From an uncultured Gammaproteobacteria bacterium (GTDB lineage: Bacteria; Pseudomonadota; Gammaproteobacteria; GCA-001735895), in assembly GCA_913061315.1 (NCBI GenBank), contig CAJXUC010000006.1, forward strand, positions 73,078 through 105,669: a stretch of DNA of 32,592 nt. Reading direction: 5' to 3'. Within the stretch, counting starts at the first letter, position 1, and the number at the start of each line of letters is the position of its first letter. Below, piece after piece: positions 1-8,452 of this stretch. The translations under genes and the position numbers were made by a program. The notes under the pieces were generated by a model. That model searched no databases and was not told the origin of the DNA. It saw only the letters and a list, made by a program, of their open reading frames with translations.

Positions 1-1317
1 GTTGGCTATGTCGACCCTAATGAAGATCCGAACGCCATTCCAATGCCCGCCATTTCTCAAGCTAGCGATGACGACGACGAAGACGAGGATGCGGTTGAAG
101 AAGATACGGGTCCCGATCCAGAAGAAGCTGAAAAACGTTTTGTTATGATCGAAACCTGCTTCAATGACGCTATGGAAGGTCATGAAAATAATGATTTTCT
201 AGTTTATGAAAGTAACATGAGCAAGGCCGTTAACGAACTAATGCTAATTAAGCTTTTGCCTGCTTTTGTCGAAAAACTAGGCACCAACTTAAAAGACGTT
301 ATCAACCGTATTCGCCTCAATGAGCGCACCATATTAGAGATCTGTGTCCGGCAGTCTAAAATGCCACGAAAGGTTTTTCTTGACACATTCAAATCAAATG
401 AAGCTGATCTTGATTGGATTGATGGTCACATCGCTAAGAATGAAAGCTATTCAGAAGAATTAGCTGCCAACAAAGACGAAGTACTTCGCCATCAAAAACG
501 ACTACGCACGATAGAAAGAACGTCAAATTTAACTGTGTTTGAAATCAAAGAAATCAATCGAAAGATGTCGATTGGGCAAGCCAAGGCACGTCGTGCTAAA
601 AAAGAAATGATTGAAGCCAATCTTCGGCTGGTCATTTCAATTGCCAAAAAGTACACCAACCGGGGCCTACAATTCCTTGACCTCATTCAAGAAGGCAACA
701 TCGGTCTAATGAAAGCTGTCGATAAATTCGAATACCGTCGTGGATACAAATTTTCTACTTATGCTACCTGGTGGATCAGACAAGCCATCACTCGGTCGAT
801 AGCAGATCAAGCCAGAACTATCCGTATACCGGTACATATGATAGAAACCATCAATAAACTCAATCGTATCTCGCGTCAAATGCTACAAGAACTTGGTCGT
901 GAGCCACAGCCCGATGAATTGGCAGTCCGCATGGAACTACCTGAAGACAAAGTTCGCAAGGTACTCAAAATATCGAAGGAACCTATCTCGATGGCAACTC
1001 CAATTGGTGACGATGAAGACTCTAATTTGGGCGACTTCATTGAAGATACCAACGTGGCATTACCATCAGACACTGCAACCAATGCAGGTCTATCAGAGTC
1101 AACGAGAGAGATCCTGTCAAGCCTAACGCCAAGAGAAGCCAAGGTGCTCCGCATGCGTTTTGGTATCGATATGAACACTGACCACACTCTGGAAGAAGTT
1201 GGAAAGCAATTTGACGTAACCCGAGAACGTATTCGCCAGATTGAAGCCAAGGCATTACGAAAGTTACGTCACCCAAGTCGTTCAGAACAACTCAGAAGTT
1301 TTATTGACGCCGACTAA
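1..1317 (+). CDS. rpoD: RNA polymerase primary sigma factor RpoD, 5'-truncated by the window edge
   Basis: This is the housekeeping sigma-70 subunit, which directs core RNA polymerase to -10/-35 promoters. The frame is open from base 1, so the gene starts upstream; 438 codons are visible. An acidic stretch (nt 64-130) belongs to the non-conserved region, followed by region 2 at about nt 590-860, including the promoter-melting segment with [18 protein letters not shown]. Region 3 follows, then region 4 at about nt 1120-1290 with the helix-turn-helix and the ending [20 protein letters not shown]. The match to gammaproteobacterial RpoD is essentially unbroken, and the C-terminus ends where E. 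coli RpoD does. No start or promoter is visible. A tRNA gene follows on the same strand. Identification is near certain. Confidence 0.98.
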   Translation, partial: VGYVDPNEDPNAIPMPAISQASDDDDEDEDAVEEDTGPDPEEAEKRFVMIETCFNDAMEGHENNDFLVYESNMSKAVNELMLIKLLPAFVEKLGTNLKDVINRIRLNERTILEICVRQSKMPRKVFLDTFKSNEADLDWIDGHIAKNESYSEELAANKDEVLRHQKRLRTIERTSNLTVFEIKEINRKMSIGQAKARRAKKEMIEANLRLVISIAKKYTNRGLQFLDLIQEGNIGLMKAVDKFEYRRGYKFSTYATWWIRQAITRSIADQARTIRIPVHMIETINKLNRISRQMLQELGREPQPDELAVRMELPEDKVRKVLKISKEPISMATPIGDDEDSNLGDFIEDTNVALPSDTATNAGLSESTREILSSLTPREAKVLRMRFGIDMNTDHTLEEVGKQFDVTRERIRQIEAKALRKLRHPSRSEQLRSFIDAD

Positions 1318-1347
1318 GTTTCATATACAATTCCCACCCCTGATTAC

Positions 1348-1370
1348 CTGCGTTTGAAATATTAACGCAG
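1348..1370 (+). terminator. Candidate terminator hairpin after rpoD
   Basis: A 7-bp perfect stem (CTGCGTT / AACGCAG) with a 9-nt loop begins 31 bases after the rpoD stop. Only a broken T tract follows (CAATCCTTTCTT), so it may be a weak terminator or a processing stem ahead of the tRNA. A second imperfect pyrimidine/purine hairpin occupies about 1377-1400. Confidence 0.4.
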
Positions 1371-1409
1371 CAATCCTTTCTTCCCATCAGTGGAAAGAAA
1401 TCAGTCAAA

Positions 1410-1486
1410 GGGCCTGTAGCTCAGTTGGTTAGAGCAGTGGACTCATAATCCATTGGTCGAGTGTTCGAGTCACTCCAGGCCCACCA
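1410..1486 (+). tRNA. ileX: tRNA-Ile2 (CAT anticodon, lysidine type), integration site of the island
   Basis: The 77-nt cloverleaf folds fully: acceptor GGGCCTG (1410-1416) pairs with CAGGCCC (1476-1482), discriminator A and encoded CCA (1484-1486). The T arm is GAGTG-TTCGAGT-CACTC and the anticodon loop CTCATAA has CAT at 1444-1446. CAT can mean Met or Ile2. The C4:G69 and C5:G68 pairs match the TilS identity pairs of E. coli ileX and differ from elongator tRNA-Met, and ileX also sits next to rpoD in E. coli. I therefore favour Ile2, whose C34 TilS converts to lysidine. An integrase gene starts 169 bases downstream, so the 3' end is the likely att site. Confidence 0.9.
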
Positions 1487-1494
1487 TAAAAATC

Positions 1495-1526
1495 AAAGGG
1501 TTACGTTAATTCGTAGCCCTTTTTTA
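1495..1526 (+). terminator. Rho-independent terminator after the tRNA
   Basis: The stem AAAGGGTTACG / CGTAGCCCTTT (one G-U pair, 6-nt loop) is followed directly by a T run. It lies 9 bases after the encoded CCA and closes the tRNA transcript. Confidence 0.8.
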
Positions 1527-1654
1527 TGCCTATTATCTTCCTTATATAGTAACTTATAGCCATTACTGGCTACTAAATGACTACTAATCCTATAGATCAT
1601 AAATGATAAATCAACTATCATTCAATTAAGATCAATGGATATTAGTAGGCAATC

Positions 1655-3073
1655 ATGCGAATTACCAAGACATGGCTCTCAAACTACGTTGGCTCAAACA
1701 ATAAGGCTAAGACTATTCCTGAGAAAGACACGTTCTATCGAAGTGAAGGAATAGGAGTTAAGGTTGCAGCCAAAACAGGAACACTAACTTTCTTTGTAGA
1801 AGGGAGAATTAAAGGCAGCAGCAATAAACGAGTTAGCCTTGGTCAGTATCCGTTAGTAAGTCTCGACGAAGCCAAAAACAAGGCTCATGAGATAAAAAAG
1901 CTACTAACAGAAGGCAAAGACCCCAGGAAAGAGAATGAGAGCATTAAAGAGACCAACAGGAAGGCACAAGCACACACAGGCCTTATGGAACTGAAGCTAT
2001 CTGACCTAATAGATAGATACTGTGATTTACGTAGCAGCAAAACTGGAAAGGACTACAGATATATTCTCAACCTTGTATTTGCAGAATTCATAAACAAGCC
2101 AGTTAGAAGTATCAAGCCAGAAGATATCGCTAGAAGGTTCAACGAATACAAAGACCGTAAAGCCACAGCACAAAAAGCTATGCGCTACCTAAGAGCTATA
2201 TTTACTCATGGCACCAAAATAGAGGTAGATGGAGAGATTCTGCTAACTAAGAATGCAGTCTCAACCGCTGAGACCATGCTACCTAAAGACGATACTAGGC
2301 CAGTGCCACCACGAGACAGTTTCATACCACAAGAGCGAATCTTTGACTTCGTACGAGGCCTTATTACAGAATGCCAGCCTTCAGCACGAGATTGCACCCT
2401 ACTCCAGTTACTAACAGGACTCAGAGACTCTGAAGCCAAGCAACTTAAGTGGGCGAATATAGACTTCGATAAAATGACGTTCACTGCAACCGACACCAAG
2501 AATAGAAAAGATCATACTTTGCCTATGTCGAGCCTCACATATGCAATGCTCTTGTCTAGGAGACAAGACATTAATCCAGACAAGAAAATAACTAACGATA
2601 CCTGGGTATTTCCAGCCCGAGGCAACAAGTCGCATTTAGGTGATATAAGAAAGCAACTAGTCAAGGTTATACGAAAGACAGGGATAGAGTTCATCCCTCA
2701 CGACTTAAGGCGCACCTTTGCTACTCTTCTAGAGGGTGAACTAAAGCTAAATACTGGCGTGATTAGCAGGTTTCTAAACCATGCGCCCGCCAATGTCACA
2801 GAAAAGCATTACATGAAAGCCAAAGCAAGCAACCTTAGTGGTGAGGCTAACACACTAGCTTTGTTTATTAGCTCGTTAGGAGACTACACAAGTGACAATG
2901 GAGTCGGGCAATGGACTAGCCCTCACGAACACAGCATAGAAAAAGCCTTGTATACAAATATGCTTAATGAGTCAAAAAATAACACTATTGACTGGTCTTA
3001 CATCCTATATCAAGTGCAGGGCAATCTAAGCCCAGAGGAATTAGATAAAATACTCAGCACTAGAACGACCTAG
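1655..3073 (+). CDS. P4-type tyrosine recombinase (genomic island integrase)
   Basis: A 472-aa site-specific recombinase that would integrate and excise an element at the adjacent tRNA-Ile2. Residues about 1-95 form the DUF4102/arm-binding domain typical of P4-like integrases (VSLGQYPLVSLDEAKNKA), about 110-190 the SAM-like core-binding domain, and about 225-400 the catalytic domain. The catalytic set is complete: R257 (TGLRDSEAKQLKW), H349 and R352 (HDLRRTFATLL), H376 (FLNHAP) and the nucleophile Y386 (EKHYMKAK). The C-terminus runs about 80 residues beyond the tyrosine, longer than usual. The gene is intact and reads away from the tRNA, as expected for an island integrase. A small HTH gene follows 131 bases downstream. 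Confidence 0.95.
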   Translation: MRITKTWLSNYVGSNNKAKTIPEKDTFYRSEGIGVKVAAKTGTLTFFVEGRIKGSSNKRVSLGQYPLVSLDEAKNKAHEIKKLLTEGKDPRKENESIKETNRKAQAHTGLMELKLSDLIDRYCDLRSSKTGKDYRYILNLVFAEFINKPVRSIKPEDIARRFNEYKDRKATAQKAMRYLRAIFTHGTKIEVDGEILLTKNAVSTAETMLPKDDTRPVPPRDSFIPQERIFDFVRGLITECQPSARDCTLLQLLTGLRDSEAKQLKWANIDFDKMTFTATDTKNRKDHTLPMSSLTYAMLLSRRQDINPDKKITNDTWVFPARGNKSHLGDIRKQLVKVIRKTGIEFIPHDLRRTFATLLEGELKLNTGVISRFLNHAPANVTEKHYMKAKASNLSGEANTLALFISSLGDYTSDNGVGQWTSPHEHSIEKALYTNMLNESKNNTIDWSYILYQVQGNLSPEELDKILSTRTT

Positions 3074-3137
3074 GATAAATTAGCTAGGGTTTAAACGGTT
3101 GCAGACTTACTACGTTGGACGAGGGGATACAGCTAAA

Positions 3138-3158
3138 ACCCCGTAATTAATACGGGGT
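3138..3158. repeat. Perfect 8-bp inverted repeat between integrase and HTH gene
   Basis: ACCCCGTA and TACGGGGT are separated by ATTAA. No T run follows on the plus strand; on the minus strand it is followed by TTTT. It lies 46 bases upstream of the HTH start, so it could be an operator for that protein or a terminator of int. Confidence 0.5.
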
Positions 3159-3204
3159 CTCAAATAGAATGAATTAATATACACTAAAACTGACTGGAGG
3201 AATT

Positions 3205-3459
3205 ATGAGAAACCAACCGCACAGATTAAACATATCCCAGCTATCAGAGCGCTCTGGTGTAAGCTTCTCCCAGATAGACCTATTGATTCAAGATGGCATC
3301 GTTAGCTTACCTATTGAAGGTTACATGTTCACAACGAAGCATGAGGCCGAGCTTAGAAGCATAAAGAAGCTAAAGGACTATGGCTGCAATATCGAGTGTA
3401 CAAAGCGTTCAGAATATCTGGTTGATAGGTTTACGATAGACTTAGAAGTATTAGGCTAG
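3205..3459 (+). CDS. Small MerR-like helix-turn-helix protein, probable excisionase/regulator
   Basis: An 84-aa protein with a strong ribosome binding site (GGAGG, 5 bases before ATG). Residues 8-30 (LNISQLSERSGVSFSQIDLL) look like a helix-turn-helix, and residues 33-56 form a short strand-like wing followed by a helix (FTTKHEAELRSIKKLKDYG), the arrangement of the MerR/excisionase winged-helix fold. The usual MerR C-terminal effector domain is missing. Position just after a P4-type integrase suggests a recombination directionality factor or a regulator of int. A perfect inverted repeat lies immediately upstream and could be its binding site. The exact family is not certain; a repressor unrelated to excision is the main alternative. 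Confidence 0.65.
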   Translation: MRNQPHRLNISQLSERSGVSFSQIDLLIQDGIVSLPIEGYMFTTKHEAELRSIKKLKDYGCNIECTKRSEYLVDRFTIDLEVLG

Positions 3460-3665
3460 AAAATGAATAAAGCGTTGCCCTTATTCGCACCAATTATCAG
3501 TGGGTAGGTTTTTTATCCCTCCTTTACTTCTAGAGCATTACACCTGGTTTATCGTGAGAGAACATTGCCCTATGAATACTGCTGTTATGTTTGTACGAAG
3601 GAAGTTCGGTAGTCCCACGAAGGTTAATTTTGATCCTTTATTGCTAAGTTAAAAATGGAGAAATT

Positions 3666-3867
3666 ATGAAAAATATACTATTCGGAATTTTGCTATTTAT
3701 TTCGTGTTCGTCATATGTTCATGCTTATACTATTGGGGGGGGCATACGCCTCACTTGTAAATTGTAAATGGGGTCAATATGGCTATCAGTATGGGTATAT
3801 AGGAACCTATAATGTTAACGGACAACATTACCAAGTATTTTTTGGAAACAGTTATTGCCAACACTAA
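3666..3867 (+). pseudogene. Small secreted protein gene, frameshifted in a run of eight G
   Basis: A ribosome binding site (GGAGAAATT) precedes ATG at 3666. The reading frame starts MKNILFGILLFISCSSYVHA, a clear signal peptide, then meets a run of eight G (3735-3742) and stops after 34 residues. Removing one G restores a frame that runs to the stop at 3865-3867, giving a 66-aa precursor. The mature part is rich in Tyr, Gly and Asn (WGQYGYQYGYIGTYNV, VFFGNSYCQH) and has two cysteines (in NCKWG and SYCQH), as if forming a disulfide-bonded exported peptide. The break may be a sequencing error, a phase-variable tract or a true mutation. I do not recognise a family. Confidence 0.6.
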
Positions 3868-3910
3868 AAGGTAATTTGAAGTTTTTGTATTAGGCTTTGA
3901 TGGATTAAAA

Positions 3911-4063
3911 ATGAGAATATCAATTTGGTTAATACTTGTTACTTTGTTCACATCGTTGGTGTCTGCTGAACAAATCGAAACAACTATTGTGTCTGATATT
4001 TTAGTAAAGTCGACCCATAGCTGGGATGGAAGTATAGCTAAAGGCTCTTTTGTTAGTAGTTGT
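3911..4063 (+). pseudogene. Truncated exported protein, possibly the N-terminus of a cupin
   Basis: A 50-aa frame starts MRISIWLILVTLFTSLVSA, a signal peptide with a likely cleavage after VSA. It continues EQIETTIVSDILVKSTHSWDG and soon stops. The V-L-x-K-S/T-x-S-W-D-G pattern is like the start of small exported cupin proteins, whose His-rich barrel should follow but is absent. A 30-codon open stretch in another frame continues to about 4136 without cupin motifs. It may be a degraded gene or a short real peptide. Confidence 0.35.
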
Positions 4064-4178
4064 TAAAGGTCGTGTCTCTATATTTAATTATAGTCATTTG
4101 GAATTGAAGTATGATATCTTGAATAAAAGTATCTAATAAATGTCGTTAAGATTTACGTTATTGAGAGAAGGAAATTAG

Positions 4179-4313
4179 ATGAATCCTCTGAAATGGTTAA
4201 GCATGGTTGTCATTAGTTTAATGTTAATGAGTTGTGGCAGTGGTAGTGGTAGTTCAACAACAACAGAAGAAACATTCGGACAATCTTCGTTCGGAACCGC
4301 TAAGTTTAATTAA
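4179..4313 (+). CDS. Small putative lipoprotein (44 aa)
   Basis: The start ATG has a purine-rich ribosome binding site (GAGAGAAGG, about 6 bases before it). The N-terminus has Lys5, a hydrophobic stretch and LMSC at residues 16-19, a reasonable lipobox, followed by a Gly/Ser spacer and a short Thr/Glu-rich tail. It would be a lipid-anchored envelope peptide. It ends 15 bases before the next gene on the same strand, so the two may be co-transcribed. No family is recognised; a truncated larger lipoprotein is possible. Confidence 0.5.
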   Translation: MNPLKWLSMVVISLMLMSCGSGSGSSTTTEETFGQSSFGTAKFN

Positions 4314-4328
4314 AAAAAGAGAGTTTAG

Positions 4329-5180
4329 ATGAACTATTCAACTTTAAGTATTGCTCCCATCATATTAGCATTATCACTTGGGAATGCTTACGCAGAGGAT
4401 TATGCTACTGCACATACATTCTCATCTGGCGATGTAATATCAGCTGATATGATGAATGAGTTATTTGATTACATTGAAAATGCCAACAAAATGATCTCTG
4501 CAAGCGATTTAATCGGTACTTGGAGTTGCACGCGTTACGCACAGACTGCTGGATGTGGAGGATCAGGATGGACAGTTGGCACTGACTCAGTTTACAGATC
4601 TAACTCAGGCACGCTAGTAATGATCGATGATGGAGACGATACATATTCATACACAACTTCTGCACCAAATATGTTCAGCTGTGGCGATCCTAGCACTGGG
4701 TTAGGAAATTGGGTTGTTAAAAATAATATATTATTTAATGATTTTAGCTCAGGTGGAGTAAAGGGAAATCCTAGTCTTGAAGCACAAACTATGTATGTAA
4801 AATTAAAGAAAGTATCAAATTCAAAATTGTTGATGGAAATTGATGATACAAAGACTGTTTTTGCAGAATGTGATAAACAAGCAACTCCTCCAACAAACCC
4901 AACCGCATTTGCTGCAACCACCACCAGCTTATCCAATGTATTAACTTGGACTGATAACAGTAGTGATGAAAGTGGATTCAAGATATATAAGAAAACCACT
5001 GTTTCCGGAGCATGGACTTTGATTGATGCAGGTGCAGGATTAACTGTCTCTACTAATGTGGTCACATATACCGATACTGTGTCAGCTGCAGGTGATTCAT
5101 GGTATCGAGTAAAAGCAAATCATGTGACCAACGGTGACTCTATAGGAAGCAAAGTCATTAAGGTAACAAATAGCAATTAA
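4329..5180 (+). CDS. Secreted protein with C-terminal fibronectin type III domain
   Basis: A 283-aa exported protein. A signal peptide ends at about residue 22 (LGNAYA). Next comes the short motif HTFSSGDVISADMMNELFDYI (residues 29-49), like a module found at the N-terminus of the DUF1566 protein encoded at 6306-7076. Residues about 60-180 are a Cys-containing domain I do not recognise (GTWSCTRYAQTAGCGGSGW, four or more cysteines), perhaps disulfide bonded. Residues about 188-280 form a fibronectin type III fold (LTWTDNSSDESGFKIYKKT, WYRVKANH). The role is probably surface or extracellular binding. The 44-aa lipoprotein lies immediately upstream. No close function can be assigned. Confidence 0.75.
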   Translation: MNYSTLSIAPIILALSLGNAYAEDYATAHTFSSGDVISADMMNELFDYIENANKMISASDLIGTWSCTRYAQTAGCGGSGWTVGTDSVYRSNSGTLVMIDDGDDTYSYTTSAPNMFSCGDPSTGLGNWVVKNNILFNDFSSGGVKGNPSLEAQTMYVKLKKVSNSKLLMEIDDTKTVFAECDKQATPPTNPTAFAATTTSLSNVLTWTDNSSDESGFKIYKKTTVSGAWTLIDAGAGLTVSTNVVTYTDTVSAAGDSWYRVKANHVTNGDSIGSKVIKVTNSN

Positions 5181-5264
5181 CTCTTTGACGAGTTTGCCAT
5201 TTAAAGACTGAGTTTCAGGTGCCTTCTCAAGTGGTAAACCACTCTATTTTGTGTCTGAGGAGCA

Positions 5265-5491
5265 GCTGTGCATTTCCACATGCTGTTCCTTGATGGGGTT
5301 TATGCAAAAAAAAATTCGGTAAAGCAATATTTCAACAGACAAATGCGCCGACTCAGGAAGAACTAGCCCAACTTGTACACACGATCAGCCACCGTGTAGC
5401 CTGCTATCTTGAGCGTCAGGGCATACTCGAACGAGACGAAGAAAGAAGCTCACGCAGAAAACAATACACTTCTTGCCGCGAATATATATAA
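5265..5491 (+). pseudogene. IS91-family transposase, central fragment
   Basis: The stretch opens with VHFHMLFLDGVYA, a hallmark of IS91/Y2 rolling-circle transposases, loses frame at an A run (5307-5315), and resumes as APTQEELAQLVHTISHRV and CYLERQGILERDEER before a stop at 5491. Both ends of the transposase are missing here: the N-terminal half, and the C-terminal part that follows in the family. A C-terminal piece of the same family occurs at 32247-32592 in the same orientation. It is clearly non-functional. Confidence 0.8.
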
Positions 5492-5656
5492 AGATTTACT
5501 CTCGTATGTAGCCCCAAAAAATAAGCCTATAAATTGGCTGAGACCGAAAAACCTACAGAAGGCATTCGGGTGACTATTGTCGATGCTTAGACTTAAATCA
5601 CGCCCCTGCTAAGGGCGTATATAAAACTGACAGTGATTAATGTAACTTTGCTGAAT

Positions 5657-5772
5657 ATAATCCAGACAAGTCAGCTATGTTTTAGCGTTGTAAATCGATC
5701 GTTTAACACTAGAAATAATCCGGACAACCATGATATGTTTTAACCATATAAATCAACAACTTAGCCTATTAA
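5657..5772 (+). repeat. Imperfect tandem duplication, two 58-nt units
   Basis: Units 5657-5714 and 5715-5772 both start ATAATCC.GACAA and share ATGTTTTA.C and TAAATC at the same spacing. By hand alignment they match at roughly two thirds of positions, best over the first 40. Confidence 0.4.
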
Positions 5773-5805
5773 AACTCAGGCTTTAAAATTGAGTCATGGG
5801 TTCCA

Positions 5806-5896
5806 ATATCAGCATTGAAAACGCGCCATTTTGCGGATATAAAAATGTGGCTATTGGGTCGTTCACTAGACTAGAAAGCTCTAGACTTTTGACCCG
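5806..5896 (+). repeat. Left copy of a 91-nt inverted repeat
   Basis: By hand alignment it matches the reverse complement of 8453-8543 at 73 of 91 positions without gaps. Fully conserved blocks are CCATTTTGCGGATATAAAAA and TAGACTTTTGACCCG. The GACCCG end faces inward toward the two enclosed genes. It has no coding potential that I can see. Confidence 0.8.
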
Positions 5897-6305
5897 CCCC
5901 CGCACTAATTTAAAAACATAAGTCGACGTTGCGACAATTAGACTGAATGACGGCTAAGTACCGATAGCCGACTTACGATAAAGCTAAACCATTGCAGCAA
6001 ACCCTTTTTATATAAAAGATATGCAATCCATGTTTTACATTGGCATCAGCTTGATGAGTAGCAGAAACAAAAAAAGGGCAGTTCCGAAGAAATGACCTTT
6101 ATTCTGGATCGCTATGTAAACCGTTGGCAGCGATGGGCTGCCGCAGGGTTACAGAGCATTACGATTAACCTAAACAAGCCGTGTTATGACGAACGAAATC
6201 ACATCTTGATAGCCCTCACGCGGGGCACACCGGCAAGTCTTAATACAGCGTGCTAAACAAGTCGACCGCTTCGCAGTATAAGAAAAGGGTTAAAGGGATT
6301 AATAG

Positions 6306-7076
6306 TTAAAAAGACCGAACAGCACGCACTCTGTAGGTGACGTCCTTAAAGGTGCCTTCCTGGTTGCCACCGTCGAAGAGCTGGACCCACGCGTGGTGAC
6401 TACCGTACTGCGACGAACTCCAGTAGGAGCCACTAGCGAAACCACCCACAATGTCTGCCACTTTCTGCACATATAACAGGTTTAACTCGTCTTTAGACGG
6501 CAAGTACCAATCCGGTCCATAGGCCGATGCGACCGACGCGGCTGTGGTTTCGCTGCAACCAGCAATAATATCCGCCGTGTTCTGTTCACCCGTGCCGACC
6601 GCAGTACCGTTTGCACCTGAGATAGTCGTGCCATAACATCCCCACTCAGTTGATACCTGATCCACAGCTGCCGCTTCTAGCCCGTGTAAACCGCCGTCAG
6701 TGACATGGAACACAATCCCCCCCGCTGGGCCGGCGTCACCGATTGCATAGAGAGTAGAGCCTGACCCACCCAAGACGGTCCAGACTGCAGCACCGGCGCT
6801 ACTGTCCACTAAAATATAAGGCTTTGCGGCTGACGTATCGATCCAGACTGTACCTACCGTGTACGTGTTCATGTCATCATTAACCGTTGGCGCAGAACTG
6901 AAGACCACTGCGCCTATCCGCGAATCGTTATCATTGACCGCGCTTTTGATGTTGTTTAATTGCTCCGCCGTTAAGGTATCGCCGGTAGTAAAGGTATCGG
7001 TCACTGCCGCTGGATAAGCGGTTTGAGTGATGACCGTCAATCCAATGATCGACACTATTTTAAGCCAATGCTTCAT
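6306..7076 (-). CDS. Exported protein with C-terminal DUF1566 (Lcl-like) domain
   Basis: A 256-aa protein with a signal peptide (cleavage near AYPAA, residue about 24). Residues 27-50 carry TFTTGDTLTAEQLNNIKSAV, the same type of module as in the FN3 protein encoded at 4329-5180. Residues about 105-256 are a DUF1566 domain, known from the Legionella collagen-like adhesin Lcl C-terminus, with IGDAGPAGGIVFHVTDGG, WYLPSKDELNLLY, SYWSSSQYG and a final YRVRAVRSF. This fold is related to C-type-lectin/formylglycine-enzyme folds and usually serves in surface binding. It lies 50 bases downstream of a lipoprotein gene on the same strand, probably one operon. The pair sits between 91-nt inverted repeats. 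Confidence 0.85.
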   Translation of the reverse strand: MKHWLKIVSIIGLTVITQTAYPAAVTDTFTTGDTLTAEQLNNIKSAVNDNDSRIGAVVFSSAPTVNDDMNTYTVGTVWIDTSAAKPYILVDSSAGAAVWTVLGGSGSTLYAIGDAGPAGGIVFHVTDGGLHGLEAAAVDQVSTEWGCYGTTISGANGTAVGTGEQNTADIIAGCSETTAASVASAYGPDWYLPSKDELNLLYVQKVADIVGGFASGSYWSSSQYGSHHAWVQLFDGGNQEGTFKDVTYRVRAVRSF

Positions 7077-7126
7077 GTGTTTTTCCCGTAATTTAATGAG
7101 TGAGTTGCGTTGGTTGATAGCGGGCT

Positions 7127-8092
7127 TTACAGTTTGCAGCCGCCGAGTGTCGATGTGCCTAGCGCACAGCTTGGGGTTGTTGCTGCAGCGACGGTGGTGA
7201 CAAGGTCTGAAATGGTCGAGTCATTGGTCATCGTGGTTTCATCCGCAGTATTTAAAAAATCGGCAATCATAGTGGTTACATTGATGGCAGCGGTAATGTC
7301 ACCCGTCGTGTTAATAATCAGAGGCACCAGCTTGGCTACCGCATTGGTTGCGGTTTGAATCGCAGTTGCCACTGTAGGCGCTGCTAAGGTTTGTGCCTCG
7401 GTCATCACCGCCTCAACGCCGGATGATTGCGATAAATCGACGACTGATAATGAGTTGACTATTGCTTGAGCAACCGCCGCTACCGCTGCACTCGCGTTAA
7501 CCGGTCCCGCCGATACTTCAACACTTTTGAGCAGGGTAGAAATCGCCAGACTAACCCGCATGGCGATAGCTGCTGTCGAGGTACCAGTTTTGTCAGCCTT
7601 CGCCGCAGCGACATAGTTAGCGGTGGCTGGATCGGTCGGTTGGTAGTCCCCTAATCCGAAGTTTGCCACAATACGGGCTATGGCTGCTTGCAGTGCAGTG
7701 GCTGAAATACTTTTGGCACCCGTGCGCAGACCGACACCCTTTGCCGCGACTTCATTGGCGATAGCGGCTTCGACAATTAATGTCGTGATGGGTGAAATAA
7801 CCACGGCACCTGATTGCACAACACCTGACATTATCGGTAACAACGATTGGGTATCTGAATCAGTACAACCCGTTGCGGTCACGACCGTACCGGTGTCTAA
7901 CACGAACACCGTAGCGATGGTGTAGGCACCATCACCCACTTCAGTGGCAGTCGTGCCATCCGAGCTAACGGTACAACCAATAGCCGCCCCATCAAAAACA
8001 TCAACGGATGTGAGTGATGAACTGCCACCACAGGCTGTTAGTATCAGCAACAGCGCGGCAGTGAAACCAGTTTGTTTATTAAATAGGTACAT
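7127..8092 (-). CDS. Lipoprotein of unknown function
   Basis: A 321-aa protein when started at the ATG at 8092; a TTG two codons earlier is also possible. The lipobox LTAC gives a lipidated Cys near residue 21, followed by GGSSS. The mature part is rich in Ala, Thr, Ser and Val and very poor in aromatic residues. It includes VVISPITTLIVEAAIANEVA, like the SPLTTL segment seen in many exported repeat or calcium-binding-like proteins. A C-terminal Cys pair (SCALGTSTLGGCKL) may form a disulfide. It would be anchored in the envelope and is likely co-transcribed with the downstream DUF1566 protein. No enzyme motif is visible. Confidence 0.75.
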   Translation of the reverse strand: MYLFNKQTGFTAALLLILTACGGSSSLTSVDVFDGAAIGCTVSSDGTTATEVGDGAYTIATVFVLDTGTVVTATGCTDSDTQSLLPIMSGVVQSGAVVISPITTLIVEAAIANEVAAKGVGLRTGAKSISATALQAAIARIVANFGLGDYQPTDPATANYVAAAKADKTGTSTAAIAMRVSLAISTLLKSVEVSAGPVNASAAVAAVAQAIVNSLSVVDLSQSSGVEAVMTEAQTLAAPTVATAIQTATNAVAKLVPLIINTTGDITAAINVTTMIADFLNTADETTMTNDSTISDLVTTVAAATTPSCALGTSTLGGCKL

Positions 8093-8452
8093 AGGCAATT
8101 TTTTAAAGAGTAAAAATAATCTTGCTTCTCATTAGCCGAAGTGGCCTAATCAACCATTAAAGAATTCATTGTTAATAAAATTAGGGTCATCTTAATGTCG
8201 TGATGGTTTTTTTGCAACAGTTACTTTTAATAATTAATTCACTAAAATAGAAGGCTTGTGTATTACCTTAGATTAATTGCGTAAATAGAGTATCACCGTC
8301 CGTTATCTTAACGACCTTTCAGGGACAATTAAGGTAATCAGGGTGTAATAATGTTGGTGCAAAAACAAGGATGAATAGTAGGGGTATTTTATTCATTATT
8401 GTCCATGACAGTTATTATTTTTGAATAGGTAATATTGCATCAAAGGATATGT

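Larger units (their letters stand above)
5492..6305. other. Stretch without an intact gene; contains the left inverted repeat and short repeats
   Basis: It holds a hairpin ACGCCC/GGGCGT (5600-5618), an imperfect tandem pair at 5657-5772, the left 91-nt inverted repeat (5806-5896) and a small CGGCTA/TAGCCG hairpin (5951-5970). A 54-codon open frame at 6092-6256 (MTFILDRYVNRWQRWAAAG...) is interrupted upstream and has no recognised match. The minus-strand gene pair ends at its right edge. It looks like decayed mobile DNA. Confidence 0.5.

Noticed and set aside
6092..6256. 54-codon open frame starting MTFILDRYVNRWQRW
   Set aside because: No ribosome binding site, no recognised family, surrounded by decayed sequence; not supported as a gene.
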